From NCBI RefSeq assembly GCF_017301735.1, contig NZ_CP071090.1, forward strand, positions 1-64,000: a stretch of DNA of 64,000 bases, in the 5' to 3' direction. Both the position numbers and the translations under genes were made by a program. This DNA is from Pyxidicoccus parkwaysis. GTDB taxonomy: Bacteria > Myxococcota > Myxococcia > Myxococcales > Myxococcaceae. This document shows positions 8,327 to 18,236 of this stretch, piece after piece. A model generated the notes under the pieces. That model worked only from the letters and a program-made list of their open reading frames with translations. It did no database searches and had not been told where the DNA came from. Numbering within the stretch: position 1 is the stretch's first letter; each line of letters begins with the position of its first letter.

Positions 8327-8868
8327 TCCTTCTCTCCCGTGACGAGGGTCACCTGGGTGGCACCCAGGGCCTTGAGCTGATCCATGACGGTGGTGGCGTC
8401 CTGACCCGTCGCGTGCGGCACGCTCAGCCAGTAGCCGTGCGTGGAGGCGCTGCGGAAGGCCTCGGACTCGAAGACGGGGTGGTACGGCTGCGGCAGCCGG
8501 CTGAGGCCCAGCAGGCCGAAGAAGATGCCGAACGCGGCGAAGAGCACGCTCAGCTCGAACGTAATCGGCACCCACGCGGGCAACGACAGCAGCGGGCGGC
8601 CGCCGACGTTGATGGGGTAGTCGTAGGTGTTCATCCACGTCTGCATGGCGAGCGCGGTGCACATGCCCGTGAGGGCGCCGCCCAGCGCGATGAAGGGCAC
8701 GCGCGAGGGGGGCAGGCCCAGGGCCTCCGAGCCGCCGTGCAGCGGGTACGGAGAATAGGTGTCCATCCCCTGGAAACCCTTCTCGCGCATCTGACGGGTG
8801 GCATCCACGAGGGAATCTGGCGTGGCGAACTCCGCCAGGACCCAGGAATCAAGGATTGGGGCTTCCAT
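8323..8868 (-). CDS. actD: Alternative complex III subunit ActD (DUF3341)
   Basis: A 181-residue membrane subunit with two helices (about 64-84 and 100-125) and a soluble N-terminal ferredoxin-like part that begins SWVLAEFATPDSLVDATRQM, the usual form of DUF3341. The motif YSPYPLHG near residue 40 is characteristic. ActD is a structural subunit without cofactors. The start ATG at 8868, 4 bases after the actC stop, is preferred to a longer frame whose first 18 residues are low complexity. Confidence 0.92.
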   Translation of the reverse strand: MEAPILDSWVLAEFATPDSLVDATRQMREKGFQGMDTYSPYPLHGGSEALGLPPSRVPFIALGGALTGMCTALAMQTWMNTYDYPINVGGRPLLSLPAWVPITFELSVLFAAFGIFFGLLGLSRLPQPYHPVFESEAFRSASTHGYWLSVPHATGQDATTVMDQLKALGATQVTLVTGEKE

Positions 8869-8872
8869 GGTT

Positions 8873-10309
8873 CTAGTGGGCTCCGTGGGTGAGGGTGCCG
8901 GCGCCGGCTTCCGAGCCGTCATGCGGATGCAGGGCGGCGTGCTTGAGCTCGAGCTGGAGCTCCTTCACCTCGCTCACGGCGACCGCGGGCACGAACTTCA
9001 GGAAGAGGAGGAACAGGGTGCCGAACAGGCCCAGCGTGCCGACATAGATGCACCAGTCCACCCAGGTGGGCGTGTAGATGCCCCACGACGAGGGGAGGAA
9101 GTCCTGGCTGAGCGAGGTGACGATGATGATGAAGCGCTCACACCACATGCCGATGTTCACCATGATGGAGGCCACCCACATGATGGGGATGCTGGTGCGG
9201 CACTTGCGGAACCAGAAGATGTTCGGCGTGACGACGTTGCACGTAATCATCAGCCAGTACACCCCGGCGTAGGGGCCGGTGGCGCGGTTCACGTAGAAGG
9301 TCCAGAACTCGTACTGGTTCTGCGAGTACCAGGCGACGAAGTGCTCCATCATGTACCCGTAGGACACGAGCAGGCCCGTCGCGAGGATGACCTTGTTCAT
9401 GTTCTCCAGGTGCCGGTCCGTAATCACGTCCCGGAGTCCCAGGTACTTCCGCGCGGGGACGATGAGCGTAATCACCATGGCGAAGCCGCTGAACACGGCG
9501 CCGGCCACGAAGTAGGGCGGGAAGACGGTGGTGTGCCAGCCGGGAATCAGCGACACCGCGAAGTCGAAGGACACGATGGTGTGCACCGAGACCACCAGCG
9601 GCGTGGAGATGCCGGCCAGCAGCAGGTACGCAATCTTGTAGTTGTGCCAGTGACGGCCCGAGCCGCGCCAGCCGAGGCTGAACATGCCGTAGAGGGTCCG
9701 CTGCAGCTTCGTCTTGGACGAGTCACGCAGGGCGGCCAGGTCCGGGATGAGGCCCACGTACCAGAACAGCGCGGACACCGTGAGGTACGTGGAGATGGCG
9801 AACACGTCCCACACCAGCGGGGAGCGGAACTGCGGCCACGCGCCCAGGGTGGAGGGGTACGGGAACAGCCAGAAGGCGAACCAGGGACGGCCGGTGTGCA
9901 GCAGCGGGAAGAGGCCCGCGCACATGACCGCGAACAGCGTCATGGCTTCCGCGAAGCGGTTGATGCTCGTGCGCCACTTCTGCTGGAAGAGCAGGAGGAT
10001 GGCGGAGATGAGCGTACCGGCGTGGCCGATACCGACCCACCAGACGAAGTTGATGATGTCGAAGGCCCAGCCGACGGGCTGGTTGTTGCCCCACACGCCG
10101 ATGCCGCGCGCCAGCGTGTACGTCACGCCAATGACGAGCAGGCCGAGGGCGCTGAGCGTCATGCCGAAGAGCATGAACCAGCCCTTGCCCGGCTTGGCCC
10201 AGACGTGGGCGAGGAGCGTCTCGTTGAGGGACGCGTCGTCGTGGTGCGGCGCGACGAGGTTGCGCGGCTCGAGCGGGTCGAGCGTGCCGGTGTATGCAGT
10301 CTCAGCCAT
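8873..10309 (-). CDS. actC: Alternative complex III quinol-oxidising subunit ActC (NrfD-like)
   Basis: A 478-residue NrfD/PsrC-type membrane protein with about ten helices. It contains the menaquinol-oxidising site next to the first iron-sulfur cluster of ActB. Visible family segments include [19 protein letters not shown] near residue 80 and the charged [15 protein letters not shown] after it. ActC and ActF together form the candidate proton pathway. The start ATG is 2 bases downstream of the actB stop, so expression is tightly linked. Confidence 0.95.
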   Translation of the reverse strand: MAETAYTGTLDPLEPRNLVAPHHDDASLNETLLAHVWAKPGKGWFMLFGMTLSALGLLVIGVTYTLARGIGVWGNNQPVGWAFDIINFVWWVGIGHAGTLISAILLLFQQKWRTSINRFAEAMTLFAVMCAGLFPLLHTGRPWFAFWLFPYPSTLGAWPQFRSPLVWDVFAISTYLTVSALFWYVGLIPDLAALRDSSKTKLQRTLYGMFSLGWRGSGRHWHNYKIAYLLLAGISTPLVVSVHTIVSFDFAVSLIPGWHTTVFPPYFVAGAVFSGFAMVITLIVPARKYLGLRDVITDRHLENMNKVILATGLLVSYGYMMEHFVAWYSQNQYEFWTFYVNRATGPYAGVYWLMITCNVVTPNIFWFRKCRTSIPIMWVASIMVNIGMWCERFIIIVTSLSQDFLPSSWGIYTPTWVDWCIYVGTLGLFGTLFLLFLKFVPAVAVSEVKELQLELKHAALHPHDGSEAGAGTLTHGAH

Positions 10310-10311
10310 GA

Positions 10312-13300
10312 CTAGTGGCTCCCTTCGGTGGCCGCTTCAGGCTTCGCGGTCTCGAGGGCGGGGTTGGGGTTGCGCACGCGGATGAGGTGCGAGGTACGCG
10401 GGCGGGTGCCCAGCTCGTGGAGCAGCTTGTAGGCGCGGACGTCCTCGTGGAGCTTGGACACGCGCTGCTGCGGGTCGTTGAGGGAGCCGAAGGTGATGGC
10501 CTGCGTGGGGCAGGTCTGCTGGCAGGCCGTCATCAGCTCCTTCTCCTGGATGAGGCGCTTTTCAATCCGGGCGTTGATGCGCACGCGCTCGATGCGCTGG
10601 ACGCAGTACGTGCACTTCTCCATCACGCCGCGGTTGCGGACCGTGACGTCCGGATTCATCAGCATCTTCTCGGTGGAGGTCTTGCCCGAGGTGTAGTGCA
10701 GGTAGTTGAAGCGGCGGACCTTGTACGGGCAGTTGTTGGAGCAGTACCGCGTGCCGACGCAGCGGTTGTACACCATGTCGTTCAGGCCCTCGTCCGAGTG
10801 CACGGTGGCGTTCACCGGGCACACGTACTCGCAGGGGGCCTTCTCGCAGTGCACGCACATGACCGGCTGCATGACCATCTTCGGGTCGCTCTCGGGACCC
10901 TCGAAGTACCGGTCGATGCGCAGCCAGTTCATCTCGCGGCTGCGGGCCACCTGCTCCTTGCCCACGACGGGGATGTTGTTCTCCGCCTGGCAGGCCACCA
11001 CGCACGCGCTGCAGCCGGTGCAGCGGGACAGGTCGATGGCCATGCCCCACTTGTAGCCGCTGCTGTAGTCGTACCCGGGCAGGTTGTCCTGGAAGCCCGG
11101 CTTCAGCTCGCCCTTCACGCGCTCGAAGAGGTGCTCCGTCTCCTGGGACGGGTGCTCCAGCTCCGAAATCGGCATGTCCAGCGCCACCGGGCGGTTCTCC
11201 ATGCGCCAGTGCGTCTGGGTGAGGCTGAACTTGTAGCTGCCGCGCGCCGGGGTGAGGGTGGCGCCGCCGTCGAACCAGGGAGCGGCGGTGCGGCGCAGGA
11301 CGTTGGCGTTGAAGCCCACGCCCTTGGCCACCACCTCGTGCAGGCCGTTGCGGCCGTAGCCCAGCGCCACCGTCACGGTGTCGTCGGCGTGGCCGGGGAC
11401 AATCCACACCGGCACCGTCAGCTTCTGGCCGCCGTAGCTCAGCTCGGCCAGGGAGCCCGGCTCCAGGCTCTTCTGCTTCGCCGTCTCCGGGCTCACCAGG
11501 GCCGCGTTGTCCCACACCATCTTGGTGATGAGCTCGGGCAGCTCCTGCAGCCAGGCGTTGTTGGCGAAGCGGCCGTCGAAGACCTTGTAGTCGTGGACGA
11601 AGTTCAGCTCGAGCTCACCGGCCGCGGGCGCGGTGTAGCCGGACACCAGCGCGGTGGCCGCGCCGAAGTCCGGCGTGCCCGTGGCGGCGGCGGAGGCCGT
11701 GCCGGCGATGACGCCCTCGGACACCCACGTCTCCCAGCGGGTCTCGAAGTCCGCCGCGTTGGCGGACTGGCCCTGCCAGTACTCGCGCAGCATCTGGTAC
11801 GCGGGGCGGAAGGCGTCGGCGAGGAAGAGCGCCAGCAGCTCGGACTCCGGCACGCCGTTGAAGAGCGGCTGGATGAGCGGCTGGGCGATGGCCACCGTGC
11901 CGTCGGCCGCGCGGCCGTCGCTCCACGTCTCCAGCGGGTGCGCCGCGGGGACGAACCAGTCCACGTACTGGCTGGTCTCGTCCTCGTAGAGGCCCGTGTA
12001 GAGCACGGTCAGCTTCGCGCGGTCCGGGTTGGTGGCCGGGTTGAGCAGCTCGGCCAGGCCCGCGTCGCCGGGCAGCGAGTAGACCGGGTTCCAAGAGGTG
12101 ATGACCAGCGTGTCCACGCGGCCGGCCTTGATGTCCTCCACCAGGGCGCGCACCTGCGACAGGCCGACGGCCTCGGCCACGGGGGCCGCCACGTAGTGCA
12201 CCGTGGTGCCGGTGTTGCTGAGCGCCGCGTTGATGGCGTGGGCCAGGACGTGGACCGCGGCGGGCTGACGCTCGCCGGCGAGGACCAGGGTGCGGCCGGC
12301 CTTCGCGGCGCGCAGGTCCGCGACGACGGCCTGGACCCATGCGTTGAGCTTGTCGCTGAGCTGCGCCTTGCCAGCGGCGGCACCGGCCACACCGGAAGCC
12401 TGACCGCCCACGGCCTGGGCCACGGCGGCGGCGACGGCGAGGACCTCCGAGGACTTCACGCGCAGGCGATGGTCCGCCATGCCGCCGGTGATGGAGAAGC
12501 GGGCCTCGGCCACGTACAGGCGGTTGAGGGCGCCGTTCTTCGGGTCGCGGCGGTCCGCGAACTGGCGGGCGTAGGGGAGGTTGGCGGGGCGGCTCTCCAG
12601 GAAGTCCGCATCCAGCGAGAGGATGACGTCCGCCTGGGAGAAGTCGTAGCGGGCGGCGACGGGCTGGTTGCCGAAGAGGGCGCGGACGGCCTCGGACTCC
12701 GCGTCCTGCGTCTGCGCCGTGTTGCTGTAGAAGCGCGCGTTGGGCAGCTTCTTCAGGACGCGGTTGCGCAGGTCGGCGAGGAAGGGCGAGTTGAAGGGGT
12801 CCGTCAGGAAGCGCACGCGGGCGCCGCCGTCGGCGGGGCCGGCCTTGTTGACCAGGTTGGCCACGTCCTCGGCCAGCACGCGCAGGGCGCGGGGGCTCTT
12901 GCCCTGGCGCAGCACGCGGGCGCGGTTCGGGTCATAGAGGGAGAGCAGGTAGGCCTGCTCCCACGGACCGGCGGAGCCCTGGTTGATGGGGTGCTGGGGG
13001 TTGCCCTCGATCTTGATGGGGCGACCCTCGCGGGCGGTGATGAGCAGGCCGGAGGTGTGGCCGGCCAGCGTCATGCCGGACGCGTAGTGGAGCGGGTTGC
13101 CCGGGGCCACTTCCGGCGGCGTCTTGGTGTACGGCAGCAGGCGCTCGTCCTGGGGACGGGTGCTGCAGGCCGTGGCGCCGGCCAGGGCCAGCGACGCACC
13201 GAGCAGCTGCATGAACTCGCGGCGGGCGAAGCCGGAGGGAGGCAGGTCCGCGCCGACGGGGAACTCGGGCCGCGTCTCCTCGAGGTACTCGGAGGTGCCG

Positions 13301-13485
13301 AGCTTCTCCTCGAGGCTGCGCCAGTAGGTCCGGCCGTAGCCGGACTCGGTGGCGGAGGCGTTCGCGGCGGCGTGCTCCAACGCCTCGCCGACGGCGTCAG
13401 CCGCGGGGGCGGGCCGGTCCGAGACGACCGGGAGCGCGAAGGAGGCGGTTTCCTGCGACGGGGCGCCGTCGCGCTTCGTGTTCAT
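10312..13485 (-). CDS. actB: Alternative complex III iron-sulfur/molybdopterin-like subunit ActB
   Basis: A 1057-residue fusion of a molybdopterin oxidoreductase-like domain (about 110-700, which in this family lacks the cofactor) and a C-terminal ferredoxin-like domain (about 760-1020). The latter has the cysteine groups [35 protein letters not shown] and CTYC...CQQTC, consistent with the four Fe-S clusters of ActB. An internal twin-arginine-like segment, [20 protein letters not shown], lies near residue 85, as usual for ActB. The ATG at 13485 is taken because it overlaps the actA stop by 4 bases like its neighbours; another in-frame ATG lies at 13494. Confidence 0.95.
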   Translation of the reverse strand: MNTKRDGAPSQETASFALPVVSDRPAPAADAVGEALEHAAANASATESGYGRTYWRSLEEKLGTSEYLEETRPEFPVGADLPPSGFARREFMQLLGASLALAGATACSTRPQDERLLPYTKTPPEVAPGNPLHYASGMTLAGHTSGLLITAREGRPIKIEGNPQHPINQGSAGPWEQAYLLSLYDPNRARVLRQGKSPRALRVLAEDVANLVNKAGPADGGARVRFLTDPFNSPFLADLRNRVLKKLPNARFYSNTAQTQDAESEAVRALFGNQPVAARYDFSQADVILSLDADFLESRPANLPYARQFADRRDPKNGALNRLYVAEARFSITGGMADHRLRVKSSEVLAVAAAVAQAVGGQASGVAGAAAGKAQLSDKLNAWVQAVVADLRAAKAGRTLVLAGERQPAAVHVLAHAINAALSNTGTTVHYVAAPVAEAVGLSQVRALVEDIKAGRVDTLVITSWNPVYSLPGDAGLAELLNPATNPDRAKLTVLYTGLYEDETSQYVDWFVPAAHPLETWSDGRAADGTVAIAQPLIQPLFNGVPESELLALFLADAFRPAYQMLREYWQGQSANAADFETRWETWVSEGVIAGTASAAATGTPDFGAATALVSGYTAPAAGELELNFVHDYKVFDGRFANNAWLQELPELITKMVWDNAALVSPETAKQKSLEPGSLAELSYGGQKLTVPVWIVPGHADDTVTVALGYGRNGLHEVVAKGVGFNANVLRRTAAPWFDGGATLTPARGSYKFSLTQTHWRMENRPVALDMPISELEHPSQETEHLFERVKGELKPGFQDNLPGYDYSSGYKWGMAIDLSRCTGCSACVVACQAENNIPVVGKEQVARSREMNWLRIDRYFEGPESDPKMVMQPVMCVHCEKAPCEYVCPVNATVHSDEGLNDMVYNRCVGTRYCSNNCPYKVRRFNYLHYTSGKTSTEKMLMNPDVTVRNRGVMEKCTYCVQRIERVRINARIEKRLIQEKELMTACQQTCPTQAITFGSLNDPQQRVSKLHEDVRAYKLLHELGTRPRTSHLIRVRNPNPALETAKPEAATEGSH

Positions 13486-14144
13486 CGGTGGCATGTGGAG
13501 CAGCTCGTGCGCGAGTGGACGTCGTACTCTTCCTTCAGCTTCTTTCCGAGCGCGGCGGCCTCGGCCTTGTCAGCCGGCGGCGACCAGGTCATCGAGGTGA
13601 TGAACTCGGCCGGGCGCAGGTTGGGCTCGGGGTTGCGGTGGCAGTCCAGGCACCACGCCATGGTCAGCGGCGCGTGCTGCTCGACGGCGCCCATCTGGTC
13701 GATGCGGCCGTGGCAGGTGGCGCAGCCCACGCCCTTGTTCACGTGGATGGAGTGGTTGAAGTAGACGAAGTCCGGCAGGTTGTGGACGCGGACCCAGGGA
13801 ATGGGCTGGTCCGAGAAGAAGGCCTTGCGCACCTCCGTGAGGTACGGGCTCTTGTTCCACACCTGGGCGTGGCAGGACATGCACACCGTGGTGGAGGGGA
13901 TGCCCGCCGAGGGCGCCTTCTCCACCGTCCAGTGGCAGTACCGACAGTCGATCTGCTCGTCACCCGCGTGGTGGCGGTGGTCGAACTCGATGGGCTGTTC
14001 AACCGGCATCTGCTGGTTGGTGACGTACGGCGAGCGTACGTAGGCCATGAGGCCGCCGATGCCGATGGCGGGCACGGCGAGGAGCGCCGCGGCGGACAGC
14101 CGCGACACCGTGTTCGTCCAGCGTGGGAAGAGAGGGCCGCTCAT
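13482..14144 (-). CDS. actA: Alternative complex III pentahaem cytochrome ActA
   Basis: A 220-residue membrane-anchored multihaem cytochrome c. One N-terminal helix (about 13-35) is followed by five CXXCH sites: CRYCH, CMSCH, CATCH, CLDCH and, at the C-terminus, CSTCH. It relays electrons from the ActB clusters to ActE and the oxidase on the periplasmic side. It is the first gene of the respiratory operon; a consensus-like -35 TTGACA lies about 250 bases upstream. Confidence 0.96.
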   Translation of the reverse strand: MSGPLFPRWTNTVSRLSAAALLAVPAIGIGGLMAYVRSPYVTNQQMPVEQPIEFDHRHHAGDEQIDCRYCHWTVEKAPSAGIPSTTVCMSCHAQVWNKSPYLTEVRKAFFSDQPIPWVRVHNLPDFVYFNHSIHVNKGVGCATCHGRIDQMGAVEQHAPLTMAWCLDCHRNPEPNLRPAEFITSMTWSPPADKAEAAALGKKLKEEYDVHSRTSCSTCHR

Positions 14145-14372
14145 ACCAGGACCATGGGCAAGGGGACTTCAGCAACAGCGGTGACAGGAGGGCGAAGGGA
14201 GGCGAAGACGTGGCCGGACGCGGGGAGCGAGAGGGCGTTCCCGGCCCTGTTGGGGCGGGCGGGCGGCGGCTCCTGGCGCGCGGAATCCGAAGCAGTCACG
14301 TCCAACGAAACCTCTATGCGAAGCGCCGTGGGCGGGGCCCTCCTCCTTCTCCCAACCCTGACGCGGCGCGGG

Positions 14373-14401
14373 ACCATCATTCATCGACACGGCAGTGTCA
14401 A
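14373..14401 (-). promoter_or_regulatory. Candidate sigma-70-type promoter for act-cox operon
   Basis: Read on the minus strand, a perfect -35 TTGACA (14401-14396) is followed after 17 bases by GATGGT (14378-14373), a weak -10 match. It would give a leader of about 220 bases before actA. Only the -35 is convincing. Confidence 0.35.
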
Positions 14402-14504
14402 CCATTCTGATGTAACGACAGTCGGATACCACTTTCGCGTGCGGAGGCGGCAAGTCGCGCTTCGGAGGAGATGAATCTCTCTTCTACGGGGCGGAAGAGA
14501 CATT

Positions 14505-14551
14505 GGAGCGCCAGCGTGTCCGGGTGGATCAACACGCCCCGAAGGCGCTCC
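14505..14551. terminator. Nested inverted repeat downstream of repair cassette
   Basis: An outer 8-bp stem, GGAGCGCC/GGCGCTCC (14505-14512/14544-14551), encloses an inner 6-bp stem, GCGTGT/ACACGC (14514-14519/14532-14537). It lies about 100 bases past the HNH gene stop in the direction of transcription, so it may end the repair-cassette transcript. No U-tract is present, and a protein-binding or leader role is also possible. Confidence 0.35.
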
Positions 14552-14648
14552 GACGAGACCTCTTCAGCGCACGCGGCGTGAGACAGCGGACGTCTTGCTA
14601 CAGGTGGTGACAGAGGAAGTCATCCGCGCCATCAGCGCCTGGACGCCC

Positions 14649-15011
14649 TCACTCCGTGTCTTCGGCGTCCGGCTCGCGCCAGCGCTCGCGGCGGCGGGCC
14701 AGCAGCCGCTCCACCAATTCGCGGGCGTGTGCGTCGCGGCGGTACTTCACGTCGTGGCGGCTCTTGCCCTGGTTGCAGCGGGCGCAGGCCAGGGCGAGGT
14801 TGGTGAGCGCGTCGGTGCCGCCGGCCGTCTGCGGGAGGATGTGCTCGATGGTGGCGCGGCTGATGGGCTCGCCATCCGCGCGCACCCAGAGGTGGGCATT
14901 GCAGTGCAGGCACTTGCCCACCCAGGCGTCGCGGCCGAGGTGCTCGGTGCGCTCGAAGGTGGTGTCGGTGGCGATGATGCCGAGGATGCGGCGGCGCTTG
15001 GCAGTGCTCAT
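14649..15011 (-). CDS. HNH endonuclease
   Basis: A 120-residue HNH nuclease of the McrA-like group. Zinc-binding pairs CLHC (Cys34/Cys37) and CARC (Cys76/Cys79) bracket the catalytic EHILPQ segment (His57) and the conserved Asn in LTNLALAC. The N- and C-termini are basic, suiting DNA binding. The ATG at 15011 is 1 base past the stop of the phosphoesterase gene, so it is the last gene of the repair cassette. HNH proteins can be repair, restriction or homing nucleases. The location favours a role connected with the ligase system, but it could be a passenger. Confidence 0.85.
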   Translation of the reverse strand: MSTAKRRRILGIIATDTTFERTEHLGRDAWVGKCLHCNAHLWVRADGEPISRATIEHILPQTAGGTDALTNLALACARCNQGKSRHDVKYRRDAHARELVERLLARRRERWREPDAEDTE

Positions 15012-15012
15012 C

Positions 15013-15666
15013 CTACACCTCGACGACGGCGGGTTCGGCGATGGCGAAGACGCGCTCGCCGGGGCGGCGGGAGACGTCGAGCCCGCCGGTGAAGGCGCTG
15101 AAGGCGGGCAGCACGCCCACGTCGCGGCCCACATGGAAGCAGGGCAGACGCAGCCTGTCTGCTCCTCCGGACAGGCGCACCATGGGATGGAGGTGACCTG
15201 CCCACACGTAGCGGCCGGGCGCGGGCTCCGGGTGGTGGGCGAAGCGGAAGGGGCCCTCGTCGGCGTGGGACTCCAGGACTTCGAGGCGCCACTCGGGAGG
15301 GAGCGTCTTCACGTGGCGGTCGTGGTTGCCGCGCACCAGCACCAATTCCACGCTGGCGTGGGACGCGCGCCAGGCGGCGAGCCGCCGGACGAGCGCGGGC
15401 GTCAGCCCCTGGCGGGAGTGGATGAGGTCGCCCAGGAGGAGCAGGCGGCGGGCGCCGGTGGAGGTGAGGGCGGCGGACAGGCGCGCGAGGTCATCCTCCA
15501 GGACGCCGCCGGGCAGGGGGATGCCGTGCTGCTGGAAGCTCTCCGTCTTGCCCCAGTGCAGGTCCGCGACGGCGAGGACGCCGGCCTCGGGCCAGTGCAG
15601 GGCGCGCTCGGGGAGCAGCTCCAGGAGGGTGCCGCCTAGGCGGACCTGGCATCGTCTCGCGTCCAT
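15013..15666 (-). CDS. pdeM: Ligase-associated DNA damage response phosphoesterase PdeM
   Basis: A 217-residue calcineurin-like metallophosphoesterase. All metal-binding blocks are visible: ADLHWGKTESF (about 33-43), GDLIHS, GNHDRH and a final GHLHPMV. This subfamily is typically coded beside an ATP-dependent ligase, an Lhr-like helicase and a beta-lactamase-fold exonuclease, as here. The true substrate is unknown; a 3'-end or 2',3'-cyclic phosphate at DNA breaks is often supposed. The start lies 31 bases inside the end of the helicase gene. Confidence 0.9.
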   Translation of the reverse strand: MDARRCQVRLGGTLLELLPERALHWPEAGVLAVADLHWGKTESFQQHGIPLPGGVLEDDLARLSAALTSTGARRLLLLGDLIHSRQGLTPALVRRLAAWRASHASVELVLVRGNHDRHVKTLPPEWRLEVLESHADEGPFRFAHHPEPAPGRYVWAGHLHPMVRLSGGADRLRLPCFHVGRDVGVLPAFSAFTGGLDVSRRPGERVFAIAEPAVVEV

Positions 15667-18236
15667 CGCTCCTTCAAGCGCTCCACGCGCTCCAATAGAG
15701 ACTCATTGGAGACGCTGGCGCTGATGCGCTCGACGACGAGCGGGAAGCCCAGGGGGGTGGGCCTGCGCACGTGGACGAGCTCCACGGGACTCGTCTCCAG
15801 GCGCTCCAGCGTGCGGCCCAGGCGGCCCTGCTCGAACTGCTGCTCCAGCACCTCGCGGCGGGCCTGGACGAGGAGGAGGTTGTCCGGGTCGTACTTGAGG
15901 AAGACGTCATAGAGGAGCGACGAACTGGCCTGCACCTGCCGCGTCGACTTGCGCGCCCCGGGCAGCCCCGGCAGCACCAGCCCCGCCACGCGGGCGATGT
16001 CCCGGAACTGCCGCTTCGCCAGCTCGCTCACGTTGACGCTCTCCAGCACGTCCTCCACCAGATGCTCGCGGGTGAAGAGGGCGGGGCGCAGCGCCTCCTC
16101 GAAGGGGAAGGGCGCTGGAGTCAGCAGCTCCAGGCCGTAGTCATTCACGGACAGGCTGAAGGTGGCCTTCTGGAGCCGCGTGAGGCGCAGGGCGAGCAGT
16201 GCGGCCAGGCCCTCGTGTACCAGCCTCCCTTCGAAGGGATAGAGGAAGAGGTGGTGGCCGTCGCGCGTCTGGCACACCTCCGCGAGCAGCGAGCCCGCGG
16301 CGGGGATGCGCGACAGCCGCTCCTGGGCCTCCAATACGGGCCAGGCGGCGGCGAGCTCGTCGGTGGTGACGTCGCCATGGCGCGCGCTGTCCAGGGTTCG
16401 GCGCACGGCGTTGGCCAGCGAGGTGGAGAGGGGCAGGCGGCTGCCAGTCCAGCGCGGCGTCTGCGTGGCCTTCGTCTTCGCGGGCTTCACGTAGGCCGTC
16501 ATGTCCTTGATGCGGCTGAGCTCCAGTCGCTTGCCCGCGAAGAGGAAGGTGTCACCGGGATTGAGCCGGCTGATGTATGCCTCCTCGATGTTGCCCAGCC
16601 TGCCGCCGCTCCAGTAGCGCAGTTGCAGGACGGCGTTGGAGGTGATGGTGCCGATGTTGAGGCGGTGCAGGCGGGCGATGCGCGTGTCGGCGACGACGAA
16701 GCGGCCCTCGTGCTCCACCACGCGGCGGAACTCCGGGTAGGCGCGCAGCGTGGGGCCGCCCTCGCGCACCAGGGCGAGCGTCCACTCGAACTCCTCATCG
16801 GTGAGGTGTGCGTAGGCGGCGGCGGTGCGGACCTCGTCGCGCAGGGCCTCGCGCGTGAAGCCGCCGCCCATGGCGCACGTCACCAGGTGCTGCGCGAGCA
16901 CGTCCAGCGGCTTGCCCGGCGGGATGCGTGGCTCCACCTCGCGGCGGAGGATGGCGTCCCGGGCGGCGGCCATCTCCACCAATTCCAACGCGTGCGTGGG
17001 GACGAAGAGGATGTGACATGTGGCGCCGGGACGGTGCGCACTGCGGCCCGCGCGCTGCATCGTCCGGCCGATGCCCTTGGGGCTTCCCACCTGCACCACA
17101 CGCTCCACGGGGCCGAAGTCCACGCCGAGGTCGAGTGACGACGTACACACGACGATGCGCAGCGCGCCGTCCTTGAGGCCGGCCTCCACGCGCTCGCGCT
17201 CCTCGCGGTCGATGGAGCCGTGGTGCAGCGCGATGAGGTGCTCCCACTCCGGGCGGGCGAAGCGCAGACCCTCGAACCAGCGCTCCGCCTGGGAGCGCGT
17301 GTTGGTGAAGACGAGCGTGGACTGCTCCGGGTCCAGCCACGCGGCCACGCGCGCCAGCATGGAGAAGCCGAGGTGACCGGACCAGGGGAAGCTGTCCACC
17401 GAGTCCGGCAGCAACGTGTGCACCTTCACCGGGCGCTCCAGGTCCGCGCTCACGAGTGTCGGCTGCTGGCCGGTGCCCACGACGTGGCGCGCGGCCTCGT
17501 CCAGGTTGGCCAGTGTGGCGGAGAGGGCCCACGTGCGCATCTCCGGCGCGAAGCGGCGTAGGCGGGCCAGGGCCAATTCCACCTGCGTGCCTCGCTTCGA
17601 GCCGAGCAGTTCGTGCCACTCATCCACGATGACGGAGCGGAGTGAGGAGAACAGCTCCGATGCGCGCTCGTTGGAGAGGAGGAGGGAGAGGGACTCCGGC
17701 GTGGTGATGAGCACCTCGGGCAGGCGCTCTCGCTGGCGTTGGCGCACGGAGGAGGAGGTGTCTCCGGTGCGGCTCTCCACGTCGATGTCCGTGTCCAGCA
17801 CGCGCAGCGGCTCCAGCAGGGCCTTCTCCACGTCACGAGACACCGCGCGCAGCGGCGTCACGTAGAGGATTTGGAGTCCCTTCTGGCCTCGCTCCGCCAC
17901 GTCCGCGAGCGGGGCGATATAGGCCGCATATGTCTTTCCCGCGCCCGTGGGCACGTGGAGGAGGCCGCTCTCTCCGCGTCCGTATGCGGCCCAGGCCTCT
18001 TCTTGAAAGGCATACGGCGTCCAGCCTTTCGATGCGAACCAGCCGCGCAGCCGCTCCATTGGCGTGCCTGTGATTGACGTTGTGCTCTCGGCGGCGCGGC
18101 GGCGTCTCACCACGCGGCGCTTCTTCGCGGGGGGGCCTTGCATGGCGGGAGCTCCGCCGCCTTCATTGCCGGAGCGCAGTGCCTTGCGGCGGGCGGCAAT
18201 CTGCGCCCTCAGGCTTCGCGGCCTACTGGCGGGCAT
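15636..18236 (-). CDS. Ligase-associated Lhr-like DEXH-box DNA helicase
   Basis: An 866-residue superfamily 2 helicase of the short Lhr class. Walker A is PTGAGKTYAAYIAPL near residue 96, motif II is DEWHELLGSKRG near 204 (DEXH), motif III is SATLANL, and motif VI includes QRAGRSAHRPG. A winged-helix and Lhr-specific C-terminal region fill the second half. Lhr-type enzymes move 3' to 5' on single-stranded DNA. The first 45 residues are basic and low complexity, so the real start might be a few codons downstream. It overlaps the ligase gene by 14 bases and pdeM by 31. Confidence 0.92.
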   Translation of the reverse strand: MPASRPRSLRAQIAARRKALRSGNEGGGAPAMQGPPAKKRRVVRRRRAAESTTSITGTPMERLRGWFASKGWTPYAFQEEAWAAYGRGESGLLHVPTGAGKTYAAYIAPLADVAERGQKGLQILYVTPLRAVSRDVEKALLEPLRVLDTDIDVESRTGDTSSSVRQRQRERLPEVLITTPESLSLLLSNERASELFSSLRSVIVDEWHELLGSKRGTQVELALARLRRFAPEMRTWALSATLANLDEAARHVVGTGQQPTLVSADLERPVKVHTLLPDSVDSFPWSGHLGFSMLARVAAWLDPEQSTLVFTNTRSQAERWFEGLRFARPEWEHLIALHHGSIDREERERVEAGLKDGALRIVVCTSSLDLGVDFGPVERVVQVGSPKGIGRTMQRAGRSAHRPGATCHILFVPTHALELVEMAAARDAILRREVEPRIPPGKPLDVLAQHLVTCAMGGGFTREALRDEVRTAAAYAHLTDEEFEWTLALVREGGPTLRAYPEFRRVVEHEGRFVVADTRIARLHRLNIGTITSNAVLQLRYWSGGRLGNIEEAYISRLNPGDTFLFAGKRLELSRIKDMTAYVKPAKTKATQTPRWTGSRLPLSTSLANAVRRTLDSARHGDVTTDELAAAWPVLEAQERLSRIPAAGSLLAEVCQTRDGHHLFLYPFEGRLVHEGLAALLALRLTRLQKATFSLSVNDYGLELLTPAPFPFEEALRPALFTREHLVEDVLESVNVSELAKRQFRDIARVAGLVLPGLPGARKSTRQVQASSSLLYDVFLKYDPDNLLLVQARREVLEQQFEQGRLGRTLERLETSPVELVHVRRPTPLGFPLVVERISASVSNESLLERVERLKERWTRDDARSA

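Larger units (their letters stand above)
14145..14648. other. 504-bp regulatory gap
   Basis: Non-coding stretch between the HNH gene and actA, both on the minus strand. It holds a candidate promoter for the act-cox operon and a nested inverted repeat, described separately. Short open frames on either strand have no recognisable content. The part near 14380-14450 is less GC-rich than the surroundings, as expected for a promoter. Confidence 0.6.

Noticed and set aside
10315..13764. An 1149-codon open frame antisense to actB on the plus strand
   Set aside because: It mirrors actB codon structure in GC-rich DNA, has His/Arg/Val-rich low-complexity translation and no family match. Many similar antisense frames occur, for example at 2347-4167, 15771-17138 and 50110-52794.
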